Positions 10,331 through 19,281 are shown, counted from the stretch's first letter. The stretch: DNA of 37,777 bases from Simkaniaceae bacterium (GCA_030064985.1 JASJDV010000005.1:1-37777); one strand, 5' to 3'. Notes: generated from the sequence alone by a model not told the origin. Made by a program: numbers and translations.

Positions 10331-10489
10331 ACCAGTCTCAATACAAAAACTGTCGAGTTGCCCTGAAGATTTTTTCAAAAAACTGGTTCTCGAGATCGTA
10401 ACTAACCCTGTATTAGTTGGCCAGATCGAAAAGGCTATTTTCAGAGTAAAGATCAAGAAAGATTTGAGACTCTATGTATTGAGATTCGT
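10331..10489. promoter_or_regulatory. Divergent hemF/hemG control region with a repeated 15-bp element in opposite orientation
   Basis: ACCAGTCTCAATACA (10331-10345) and TGTATTGAGATTCGT (10475-10489) form an inverted pair with 13/15 matches (10 central bases identical), each about 30 nt from the likely start codon of its gene. Confidence 0.5.
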
Positions 10490-10519
10490 ATGAATCTAGA
10501 CCGTAGGTTCATTGTGGCT

Positions 10520-11728
10520 ATGAAAAAAATTACCATTGCTGGCGGGGGGATTTCTGGTTTAGCAGCCCGTTATTATCTATCTAAAAAATATCCGAATGCT
10601 GAAATTGTTTTGTTTGAGAAAAGCAATCGACTAGGCGGGTGTATTGAGTCTTGTCATTCCCCGTTCTTTTTTGAAAGAGGACCCCGGACTTTTAAAGCCT
10701 CGAGGGCAGAACCTCTTTTGAATCTGATTGATGAAGTGGGCCTTTCAGGCGAGATTCTTTATTCTAGTCAACAAGCAAGTCAGCGCTTTTTGTGGAAGGG
10801 AGGAAAACTTCAAACTCTTTCACCCTTTTCTCCCCTTGTTGTTCGATTGATTCCCGCGCTCCTCAAAGAATGGAAACAGCCTTATCTTTGCGATGAAGAT
10901 GAAACGATTGCTAATTTTGTGTCTCGTCGTTTAGGAAACTATGCTGCTGAGACTTTTTTTGACCCCTTAACTCTGGGCATTTTCGCAGGAGATATTCATA
11001 AACTTTCGATCTCTGCTTGTTTCCCTGAGCTCAAAGCGATGGAAAGAGAGTATGGTTCTATCACACATGCCCTTTTTAAGAAAAAAAAGAGAAAAAAGAG
11101 AAAGGGTCTTTTTACATTGAGAGGAGGACTGCAAACGTTGATTGATCGCTTGGTGGAACAAGGACGAGGAAAGATCCACTTAAAGACCCCATTGACAACG
11201 TTAGGCAAAGAGGAACGCGTCATTCTGGCTCTTTCTTCGCAGGGGATGAAAAAGCTTTTTGCTAAAGATAAGAGGATGCGAGAATTTTTTCATTCTGTCG
11301 AAGAAGCTAGCCTTTCTGTTGTTAATGTGGCTTATTCCCAAGATCTTCTAAAGAAAAAAGGGTTTGGATATCTTATTCCAAGCTCGGAGAAAGAAAATAT
11401 TCTCGGAGTGGTTTTTGACTCTGCTCTCTTTCCGCTGCAAAACCAGACAAGCGCTGAAACCAGACTGACTGTGATGCTGCGCAGCGGAGGAATAAAGGCT
11501 GCATTAGAAGGATTGCAAAGACATTTAGGGATTGAATCGGCGCCAAGCGAGGTGCACCTTAAAGTATGGAAAAATGTCATCCCTCAATATGGGATTGGCC
11601 ATCTAAAACGTGTCCAGGCGTTTGAAAGCCACCTAAAAATGCACTATCCTCAAGTGACTTGCATTGGGAATTATATCAATGGAGCTTCCTTGAATCACTG
11701 CATTTTACTTGCAACCCAGGTTAGTTGA
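10520..11728 (+). CDS. hemG: Protoporphyrinogen oxidase, FAD-dependent (HemY/HemG type); supplied ORF starts 10490
   Basis: MKKITIAGGGISGLAARYYLSKKYPNAEIVLFEKSNRLGGCIES dinucleotide-binding motif; ERGPRTF; DPLTLGIFAGDIHKLSISACFPEL. Confidence 0.92.
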   Translation: MKKITIAGGGISGLAARYYLSKKYPNAEIVLFEKSNRLGGCIESCHSPFFFERGPRTFKASRAEPLLNLIDEVGLSGEILYSSQQASQRFLWKGGKLQTLSPFSPLVVRLIPALLKEWKQPYLCDEDETIANFVSRRLGNYAAETFFDPLTLGIFAGDIHKLSISACFPELKAMEREYGSITHALFKKKKRKKRKGLFTLRGGLQTLIDRLVEQGRGKIHLKTPLTTLGKEERVILALSSQGMKKLFAKDKRMREFFHSVEEASLSVVNVAYSQDLLKKKGFGYLIPSSEKENILGVVFDSALFPLQNQTSAETRLTVMLRSGGIKAALEGLQRHLGIESAPSEVHLKVWKNVIPQYGIGHLKRVQAFESHLKMHYPQVTCIGNYINGASLNHCILLATQVS

Positions 11729-12152
11729 ATCTACGCTAGTAAAAAAGTTCCGTCGATTTTTCGGTTCTTATTCAAAAATCCCGACATCTAAAATATTGAC
11801 AAATGAGAAATATGAAGAATATAAACCTTGATGGTGCAAAGGGAAAAAGACTACCATTGCTGCAAAAAGATTAAGACTTACAAGAAAATCTGTAAAAAAT
11901 TCGATAAAATTGATTATCGGGATAGGTAAAATGATTACTTTAGATAGATTGATAACGATTTTTAGTGCCTTAAATGGCGCAACCCAGTTCACAGAAACTC
12001 CTGTAAGACATCAAGGAGTGATAATAAAGTCTGCGATCAATACATTGCATGCAAATGGAGTCATTGCAACCAAAGCCAAAATGATGGATAGAACCTTTAC
12101 TAAGATAGAATCTAGTACATGCTCATCCACTACTAGGAACTGTTTCCCTAAC

Positions 12153-12889
12153 ATGAATCATTTAGACGAAACTCATTCAAGCGAGCATCTGCGCAAGGAC
12201 ATCCCTGCGATAGAGGCCCAAATCGATTACACTTTCAAAAACAAAACTTTAATTGATTTGGCTTTTATACATAGCTCCTATGCCAGTGCAAACGGAAATG
12301 CGATCGATCGTTGCAATGAACGGTTAGAATTTTTAGGAGATAAAGTCCTGGGACTGATTGTGAGCGACTTCTTATATTCCTATCTTCCCGATCAGCTCGA
12401 AGGTAAGCTTTCTTATCTCCATTCCTGCTTAGTCGAAGCATCTGCCTGTACACTCTACCTTAAAAAAATTGCTCTTGAACGCTTTTTAATGGTCGGAAAA
12501 GGGGAAGCAATGAAGGAAGGAAAGGGGCGAGAAACGATTCTTGCCGATCTTTTTGAAGCGATTATGGGAGCCCTTTATCTTGATGGGGGGATGGAAGCAG
12601 CGCGCCGTTTTTTCTTTGACCACTTTGAAGATGTTGTGCTTTCGATGATTGAAAAGCCTCAACGCAACTGGAAAGCGGAACTTCAGGATTACTGCCAAAA
12701 GAGCTATCAAAAACCCCCAGAATATACCATTTTTAAAGAAGAAGGGCCGGAGCACCTGAAAAATTTTATGTTCAAGTGCATTTAGATCAAAAAGAGCTTG
12801 GAAAAGGAAAAGGATCCTCAAAAAAAGAAGCCGAACAATCAGCTGCAGAGAATGCCATTATAACTTTAGAACAAGGGAAAGGTGGTTAA
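12153..12889 (+). CDS. rnc: Ribonuclease III; catalytic domain in one frame and dsRBD C-terminus in the -1 frame after about 12761
   Basis: NERLEFLGDKVLGLIVSDFLY and DLFEAIMGALYLDGG are RNase III signatures. The 0 frame stops after GPEHLKNFMFKCI; the -1 frame gives FYVQVHLDQKELGKGKGSSKKEAEQSAAENAIITLEQGKGG* ending at 12889, a typical dsRBD end. Supplied ORF start 11910 is unsupported upstream of ATG 12153. Confidence 0.85.
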
Positions 12890-14423
12890 ACAAAGTATTC
12901 TTCATGTATCTGAACCCCTCCTAGCATGCGCAGCAGTTCGGTTTCTCTTTCTGTTGATTTGAGAGGGCAAATTTCAGTCAGAGTGCGCCCGTTGCATTCT
13001 TTCTTGGAGATTTGCAAGTGATGATCTGCGTAGCGGGCGACTTGAGGAAAATGGGTAATTGCTACAACTTGAGATTGATTGCCCAATGCTTTAAGCTTTT
13101 GACCCACAAGGGTTGCAGTTTCTCCTCCAATATTCGCATCGATTTCATCAAAGATCAATGTAGGAAGCCTTTCTTTTTCCGCGAGAATGATTTTTAGGGC
13201 CAGAAGAAAGCGAGCGACTTCGCCACCACTACTTTTTTGAGCGATTGAAGAAACGTGCTCTCCTTTATTTGCAGCAAGGAAAAATGAGACCTCATCGATT
13301 CCTGAGGGTCCCATCTCTTTTTCTTTAAAAAGGATTGAGATCGTTGCATGGGGAAGATTTAAGGACCGTAGAGTCTCAGCAAGCCTCTTTTCCAGTGCTT
13401 TTGCAGCGGTTTTTCGCTTACGAGATAGGGTTAAGGAAAGCGTTTTGCCCCCTTCTTCTTTAAGCCTTAGTTTTTTTTCTAAGACTTCGAGTTTCTTGGC
13501 GATATTTTCTAGGTTATCGATCTCTTTTTTGAGCTTTTCTACACGGTTGAGGATTTCAGGTGAATCGAGATGGTATTTCTTCTTCAATTGGTTTAACATG
13601 GAAAGACGTTTTTCTAACTCTATAAACCGGTGAGGGGAGTCTTCAGCTTCTTCTAGTTTTTTTGAGACAAGAAAGGAGACCTCTTGGAGGTGGACAATGG
13701 CACTTTCTATATGTTCAGTAAAAGAGGGGTCATTCGATAACTTTTGGAATTGAGCTAAAGCTGGAATAAGAGAAGGATGGTCGATCCCCCTTTGAAGAAA
13801 GCTGAATTTTTCTATGGTTTCTTTTGACTGCGCGAGGGTTTTATATTCTTCGAAGCGACTCTAGTCGGTTCGAAGCGCCCGTGTGTTTAAGGTCTAATAA
13901 GTCTTTATCAAGCGCTTTTTTTTCGTCATAAACTTTTTCAACAGCGCGTACATGCTCTTTAAGATTACCATAGATATCTAGAAGCTCTCTTTGCGTTTCA
14001 CTTTGACGGATGGATTGGGAGTTATTCTGGCTAACGAGGTCTAAAAGATGGGGACCAAGTTGTCCTAAAAGAGAAAGGGGAGCCATCTGCGCATTGATAA
14101 AGATACGATTTTTTGAAATTCTTGAAATTTCGCGACGAATGATCAGCAATTCATGGTGATCATACTCGATTCCACTTCCTTCTAGGATTTCGTGAACTTC
14201 AGGAAGATTTTCGATATGAAAAGTGGCTTCAATTGTAGCTTTATCATCGCCAACTCGAACAAGCTCTGGAGAGACTTTTTGCCCAGAAAGGAGATGAATT
14301 GCTTGGAGTAAGAAGTGTTTTTCCAGCTCCTGTTTCGCCGGTTAAAATATGAAAACCCCGATCAAAAGTGATAGTGGTTGATTCGATAAGGACAAATGAA
14401 GTAAGTGAAAGGGTGTGTATCAT
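12886..14423 (-). pseudogene. recN: DNA repair protein RecN, split over three reading-frame segments (pseudogene or sequencing error)
   Basis: MIHTLSLTSFVLIESTTITFDRGFHILTGETGAGKT (Walker A), middle QMAPLSLLGQLGPHLLDLVSQNNSQSI, C-terminal SSGGEVARFLLALKIILAEKERLPTLIFDEIDANIGGETA (signature/Walker B). Frame changes near 14309 and near 13857. Confidence 0.85.
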
Positions 14424-14443
14424 ATCCTTGCACTCTACTCGAT

Positions 14444-14815
14444 TTAGCATTTTTTTGCATTAGTCTCACTGACTTCATCGACTGCGTTGAACGTGCTAAG
14501 CAAAGCTTCAATTTGTGCACCGGCGCGAGCCCCAGCATAAGCACCTGCAAGCCCTCCCCTTAAAATGTAACCGGCCACACCGCCCGGTATAATTCCACGG
14601 TATGAACCATACACCATTTGGTCGACCACTGTACAAAAAGTTTTCGTGTGGTTAGCAAATCGACGGATACGATCCACCTTTTGCGCAGCCGCTTCACCGT
14701 AGCCTTTTACGACTTCAACTTTTTTCCCCAAATAATTTTTAGTCGCTCCTGCTGATTCAACAGCTGTTTGGGCGTAATAACCAACACCAGAACAGATAGA
14801 TTGCATTTTTTCCAT
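14444..14815 (-). CDS. Small glycine-rich hydrophobic-domain protein, copy 1 of tandem pair
   Basis: 123-aa ORF MEKMQSICSGVGYYAQ...GGVAGYILRGGLAGAYAGARAGAQIEALL...NAKKC; same length as and about 80% identical to the adjacent ORF by hand count. Confidence 0.85.
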   Translation of the reverse strand: MEKMQSICSGVGYYAQTAVESAGATKNYLGKKVEVVKGYGEAAAQKVDRIRRFANHTKTFCTVVDQMVYGSYRGIIPGGVAGYILRGGLAGAYAGARAGAQIEALLSTFNAVDEVSETNAKKC

Positions 14816-14964
14816 TTAAGGTCTCCCACTTTTTTTTACACTTAAGGTCATATCAAGAGATAGGTTATACTAAAGTAATAAAAATAAGTTTGATTTAAAA
14901 AAATAATTTTTTTAGTTTATCTATTCAAAGGTATTAAATAACTATTTTAATCTAACTACTCGAT

Positions 14965-15336
14965 TTAGCATTTTTTTGCATTAGTCTCACTGACTTCACC
15001 GACTGCGTTGAACATACTGAGCAAAGCTCCAATTTGTGCACCGGCGCGGGCCCCAGCATAGGCACCTGCAAACCCTCCGCTCAAAATAGAACCGGCTATA
15101 CCGCCCAGTATAAGTCCTCGGTATGAACCATACACTGTTTGGTCGACCACTGTGCAAAAAGCTTTTGTGCTCTTAGCGAATCGACGGATGCGATCCACTT
15201 TTTCCGCAGCCGCTTCACCGTAGCCTTTTACGACTTCAACTTTTTTCCCCAAATAATTTTTAGTGTTTCCTGTGACTTCGACAGCTGCTCGGGCGTAGTG
15301 ACCAACATTGGAGCAGATTGCTTGTGCATTTTCCAT
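14965..15336 (-). CDS. Small glycine-rich hydrophobic-domain protein, copy 2 of tandem pair
   Basis: 123-aa ORF MENAQAICSNVGHYAR...GGIAGSILSGGFAGAYAGARAGAQIGALL...NAKKC; AGGAGGT-like RBS just upstream (rc of gacctcctatt). Confidence 0.87.
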   Translation of the reverse strand: MENAQAICSNVGHYARAAVEVTGNTKNYLGKKVEVVKGYGEAAAEKVDRIRRFAKSTKAFCTVVDQTVYGSYRGLILGGIAGSILSGGFAGAYAGARAGAQIGALLSMFNAVGEVSETNAKKC

Positions 15337-15478
15337 TTAAGACCTCCTATTTCGTCTTTTATAACAGTTATAATATCAAGGAATAGGTTATATTAAAATA
15401 ATAAAAATAAATTTAATTTAAAAAATAATCTTTGTTTTATCTCTTTAAAGCTATGAAATAACTATTTTAATCTAAACA

Positions 15479-16369
15479 TTAAACAAAGTATTTAATCGTC
15501 TTGAAGTGAAGCTTTGCCACCTCATTTAGAGGGGATTCTCCATGAGATCTGACAAACTGTTGTCCTGCCTTGATAACAAGGGAGGAAGCTCCTTTGGGAA
15601 AGTTTAGATTGAACTGGGAGCTGAGCTTTTCAATCCCTTGGACAAAGGCAGCACGAGCTAATATAGAAGCTCCTGCAACGACAATATCCTCCTCACCACG
15701 ATGGCGCTGGGAAAGCGCTACTGCAAGAGCCTTCCGCTTGAGAGCATTTTCTACGATATGTTCACTGGCAAACTGATCGATAAGGACTGTTCTACAGTCG
15801 GTCTTTTTAAGAAGCTTTTCAATGGCTGTCGCATGGCCCCATGCTAGGAGATGATTCAGATTTTTAAACTGGTCGTAGAGCTCATTGTATCTTTTAGGAA
15901 AGATTTGAATGACTGCATGCGGGTACTCTTGTTTTATTTTAGAGGCAAATTTGATGATTGTACTATCGCTAAGATGCTTACTATCGCGAATTCCCATTGT
16001 AATAAGCTTTGAAATCATTTTTTCATCTGCATAAAGAGCTGCGATGCAAAGAGGGCCAAAGACATCTCCTTTTCCAGCCTCATCAACGCCAATATGGGGA
16101 CTCATATCGACAGCAGTTTCAGGATAAGTATAGGAAAAGTTTCTTAAAATTTTTGGTTCAAGATAATAGTTGATAAAGTCATCTTTTTCCTTCCCTTGAA
16201 CCATAAGTTTTCCCGATGTATAGAGTGTGCAAGAAACCCCCTTTTTCTTAGCTTGAAAAATGGTGTAGACGGGCTGCGAAAGATCAAATCCTTGGTCTTC
16301 TAACTCTTTTTTCAGTTTAGAAGCAAGAGTTGTATCGATTTCAGTGATAAAATTAGAAGATTTGCGCAT
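15479..16369 (-). CDS. rnhC: Ribonuclease HIII
   Basis: GVDEAGKGDVFGPLCIAALYADEK, GIRDSKHLSD, VAGASILARAAFVQGIEKLS; N-terminal TBP-like domain typical of RNase HIII. Confidence 0.93.
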   Translation of the reverse strand: MRKSSNFITEIDTTLASKLKKELEDQGFDLSQPVYTIFQAKKKGVSCTLYTSGKLMVQGKEKDDFINYYLEPKILRNFSYTYPETAVDMSPHIGVDEAGKGDVFGPLCIAALYADEKMISKLITMGIRDSKHLSDSTIIKFASKIKQEYPHAVIQIFPKRYNELYDQFKNLNHLLAWGHATAIEKLLKKTDCRTVLIDQFASEHIVENALKRKALAVALSQRHRGEEDIVVAGASILARAAFVQGIEKLSSQFNLNFPKGASSLVIKAGQQFVRSHGESPLNEVAKLHFKTIKYFV

Positions 16370-16446
16370 CCTATAACATTAGCAAATGCTTTAATTAAAA
16401 TCATTAATCAGTTAGCTTTGGGTTTTGAGAAACATAAAGTACGCAC

Positions 16447-16854
16447 ATGAGTGAAGATATAAAAAAATTAGGTACACTTTTTAAAACTAAACGTAAAGAG
16501 CTCAATCTCTCCTTAAAAGAAGTCGAAAATGCAACTTCTATTAGAGTGTCTCATCTAGAATCGATCGAAGAGGGAAAGGATGACGCATTTTTATCACCAG
16601 TTTATATGCTAGGTTTTATAAGACAGTATGCAAGCTTTCTAGGAATGGATGGTGAAAAATTGATTTCTCAGTATCCTGAATCGATGAAGTGGGGCAAGAA
16701 AAACCATGATTTTGCTTATGGGATCGGAACCCTTGAAAAAAGGGGGAGCATGGGGGGAGGAGTCAAGTGGGTTCCCAACCTTATTTGGGCCGCAGTATCG
16801 GTCGGTGTGATAGTTGTTGCTTACTACTTCGCAAAATATCTACATGTGATTTAA
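16447..16854 (+). CDS. rodZ: Short RodZ-like protein (HTH domain plus one C-terminal transmembrane segment)
   Basis: LGTLFKTKRKELNLSLKEVENATSIRVSHLESIEEGKDDAFLSPVYMLGFIRQYASFLGMD is a RodZ-type Xre HTH; VPNLIWAAVSVGVIVVAYYFAKYL is a TM segment. Adjacent to rnhC. Confidence 0.8.
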   Translation: MSEDIKKLGTLFKTKRKELNLSLKEVENATSIRVSHLESIEEGKDDAFLSPVYMLGFIRQYASFLGMDGEKLISQYPESMKWGKKNHDFAYGIGTLEKRGSMGGGVKWVPNLIWAAVSVGVIVVAYYFAKYLHVI

Positions 16855-16934
16855 CACAAGAAAGCTATTTTTTTTATTTCACGGTTTTCTACTCAATAGG
16901 ATCCAATCAAAAGCTTAACGCAGCTGCTTTAGGG

Positions 16935-17879
16935 CTATGTTAGCTTAGCTACCTTTGCAGCCTTTCTCTCTTTGGAAGAGCGACATAAAATATACAAGTT
17001 ACTTCCCACAACTACCACAGCGCCAATGACCATATAAAGGTCTGGAGTTTTGTTCCACCAAAAGGCATCAAACGCGACCACCCAAAAATAGGTCGAATAG
17101 TCTATGGGAGCAAGGGCAGACCCTTGGGCAAAACGGAGCGCTTGTGTAATTGCATATTGCCCGGCAGCTGTAATCACTCCAACAATTGCAAAAAGACCCC
17201 AGTGCTCCCAGGGCATTGCTTTCCAAGCCCCCCATCTAGCCCATGGAACGAAAGAGACAAACAGGAAGGGGAGCATTGCAAACATCATAACGAAGTTAGG
17301 GTAGATGGCAATCGCTAAACTGTGTTCTGTTGCAGCCAATTTTCTCATTAAGATTTTGTTGAGGGCTCCTAAAAAGGTCCCAAATAGAACAATAAGAGCA
17401 GCGAGTTCGAAAGTGCCTCCCCAAGGACGCATGGCAATTATGACACCGACTAATCCTAGACCCACTGCAGCCCATCGATCCCGAGTCACTGACTCTTTTA
17501 ACAGTAAAGCGCTTAAAATGATCATGAAAAGGGAAGAGGTATAGCTGATTGTGTAGGTGCTTGTCAGTGAAGCCAGAGAAAAGGCATACATAAATGAAAG
17601 CGTATAAATCAAATTCACAAAGAGACGAACAAGGTGTTTCTTAGGGTGCTGGGTTGCTAAAACTTTTCTTATCCCACCTTGGAAAAACACCATGATTAAA
17701 AGAGGAGGAAGTCTTGTTGCGGCCCTTAGAAAAGATGTTTGAGGAACTGAGTAGGTTCCCATAAGGTGTTTGATGAAAGCGTCTGAAAGCGGATAAAGTG
17801 CTAGACCTACAATCATGAGTAGGATTCCAAGAATAGTCCTGTTGTGGAGTTGACGTTTGGTATCAATTGTTGTGGCCAT
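16935..17879 (-). CDS. EamA/DMT-family permease
   Basis: 314 aa, about ten hydrophobic segments; GVITAAGQYAITQALRFAQGSALAPIDYSTYFWVVAFDAF and LLLKESVTRDRWAAVGLGLVGVIIAMRP are DMT-like. Confidence 0.88.
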   Translation of the reverse strand: MATTIDTKRQLHNRTILGILLMIVGLALYPLSDAFIKHLMGTYSVPQTSFLRAATRLPPLLIMVFFQGGIRKVLATQHPKKHLVRLFVNLIYTLSFMYAFSLASLTSTYTISYTSSLFMIILSALLLKESVTRDRWAAVGLGLVGVIIAMRPWGGTFELAALIVLFGTFLGALNKILMRKLAATEHSLAIAIYPNFVMMFAMLPFLFVSFVPWARWGAWKAMPWEHWGLFAIVGVITAAGQYAITQALRFAQGSALAPIDYSTYFWVVAFDAFWWNKTPDLYMVIGAVVVVGSNLYILCRSSKERKAAKVAKLT

Positions 17880-18142
17880 ATTTTCCTCTAAAATCGAATA
17901 GGAAAGGTTAATGTTAACACTTTTGAGAAAATGAATACACTAAAATCATGATGATCAATCCTAGTGAGTTTGTTGAAAAATAATTTTTTCAGAAGTGTGA
18001 GTTCAATTCTTGCGATTTAAAGAATTTATTCATTGATTAAAATAACCCAGTCCCGCTTTGATATTATGAACTTATGAGAAACTCAGATAAAAGACTTATA
18101 ATAGATGGGTAAGCTGAATGTAAGAAAAATTCAAGCATTATT

Positions 18143-19219
18143 GTGGGTTTTCTTTTAGCATCGTCCACAGCCCTTGTTGCTATGGCTATGGATTCTCAGG
18201 TGACGCAAATTGAAAATCAGGTGCAGCAAGTGTGCACCAATATTCCTTATGGTGCGCAAACAGCTTCGGCTCAAGCAGAAGGGTACGGTTGGTTCTTCAA
18301 TTTTGAAGCCCTTTACTGGCATGCAAAAGTTGGTGGAACAGAATTTGCTCATATTGATGAGACCAGTTATGTTGAGGAGGCCAGGCTTACTTTGAAAGGG
18401 TGTGAGAAAGGTATCGACTTTAAATGGGATTGCGGCATTAGAGTGGGTCTAAAATACAACTTTGAGCATAATGGTTGGGGTTTCAAAGGGCAATATACCT
18501 GGTTTGACACCAGTGGTAGTCATTCTGTAGCATCTAAATTTAGCGGTTTGATTATTCCTACCAAAGCATCAATATATATTTCCTCGACTCGAGAGGGCCA
18601 TAGTGAGTCGCTCTTACTAGCTTGTACGAGTGCTAAATCAGAATACAACTTTGGCTATAAGGCCATTGATCTTGAACTAGATCGCGTCTGTTTTATTGAT
18701 CGAGAGTCATCTCTTAGACCTCACTGGGGTTTGAAGGTAGTATGGATCGATCAAGCGCAGATTATTCAGTACACTGGTGGTCATCGCATTGGTGCAAACA
18801 TTGTTCGTACTGAGGACGATTGTAAATTCTGGGGTTTAGGACCATGCTTAGGTCTTGATTATAAGTGGCATTTAGGCTATGGCTTCAGCATCTCCAGTGA
18901 CATTGCTGGCACGCTCTTTCTTGGATTCTTTAATGTGAACCACGAAGAGAGCTATACTGCGATTAAAAATAATCAAATTGCAATCAGTTTTAACTCTCAA
19001 GCACTCTCGCCAACAGTGCAAATGAAACTCGTCCTTTGTTATGACAAGTACATTCACAACAATACACAACACATTGGTGCGGGAGTTGGATTTGAAGCGC
19101 AATACTGGTGCGAACAAAAACAGATGCTCGAGATGGCAGCGATATTTAACGAGACAAAATATCGGAAGCAAAGCGTAAGTATGTACGGTCTTGGTTTGGA
19201 TATCCATTGGAACTTCTAA
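18143..19219 (+). CDS. MOMP-like / Lpg1974-family outer-membrane protein
   Basis: Signal-peptide-like N-terminus (FLLASSTALVAMA), YGWFFNFEALYWHAKVGGTEFA, alternating amphipathic strands, terminal GLDIHWNF ending in F. In-frame start is only GTG; the true start may be upstream in another frame. Confidence 0.8.
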   Translation: MGFLLASSTALVAMAMDSQVTQIENQVQQVCTNIPYGAQTASAQAEGYGWFFNFEALYWHAKVGGTEFAHIDETSYVEEARLTLKGCEKGIDFKWDCGIRVGLKYNFEHNGWGFKGQYTWFDTSGSHSVASKFSGLIIPTKASIYISSTREGHSESLLLACTSAKSEYNFGYKAIDLELDRVCFIDRESSLRPHWGLKVVWIDQAQIIQYTGGHRIGANIVRTEDDCKFWGLGPCLGLDYKWHLGYGFSISSDIAGTLFLGFFNVNHEESYTAIKNNQIAISFNSQALSPTVQMKLVLCYDKYIHNNTQHIGAGVGFEAQYWCEQKQMLEMAAIFNETKYRKQSVSMYGLGLDIHWNF

Positions 19220-19250
19220 AATAATCCATTGCAAATACAATCTCACAAAA

Positions 19251-19281
19251 GGCGAAGTTCTGTAAGAGCTTCCCCTTTTTT
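19251..19281 (+). terminator. Intrinsic terminator after the OMP gene
   Basis: GGCGAAGTTCT-gta-AGAGCTTCCCC, 10 of 11 positions pair (one G-U), followed by TTTTTT. Confidence 0.75.

Larger units (their letters stand above)
14435..15476. repeat. Tandem duplication, two units of about 520 bp (14435-14954 and 14956-15476)
   Basis: ctactcgatttagcatttttttgcattagtctcactgacttca occurs at 14435 and 14956; the AT-rich upstream blocks ending taactattttaatctaa recur at 14938-14954 and about 15460-15476. Confidence 0.9.

Noticed and set aside
10262-10456. Minus-strand ORF in the hemF-hemG gap
   Set aside because: Non-conserved-looking, overlaps hemF start region and the divergent promoter elements.
11910-12152. 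N-terminal extension of the rnc ORF (MIIGIGKMITLDRLITIFSALNG...)
   Set aside because: RNase III similarity begins after ATG 12153; the extension is low-complexity and on the strand opposite a better hydrophobic frame.
13849-13877. Direct repeat TTCGAAGCG...TTCGAAGCG at the recN frame break as a 20-bp insertion
   Set aside because: Removing 20 bp does not restore the frame, so it does not explain the break; likely coincidental.
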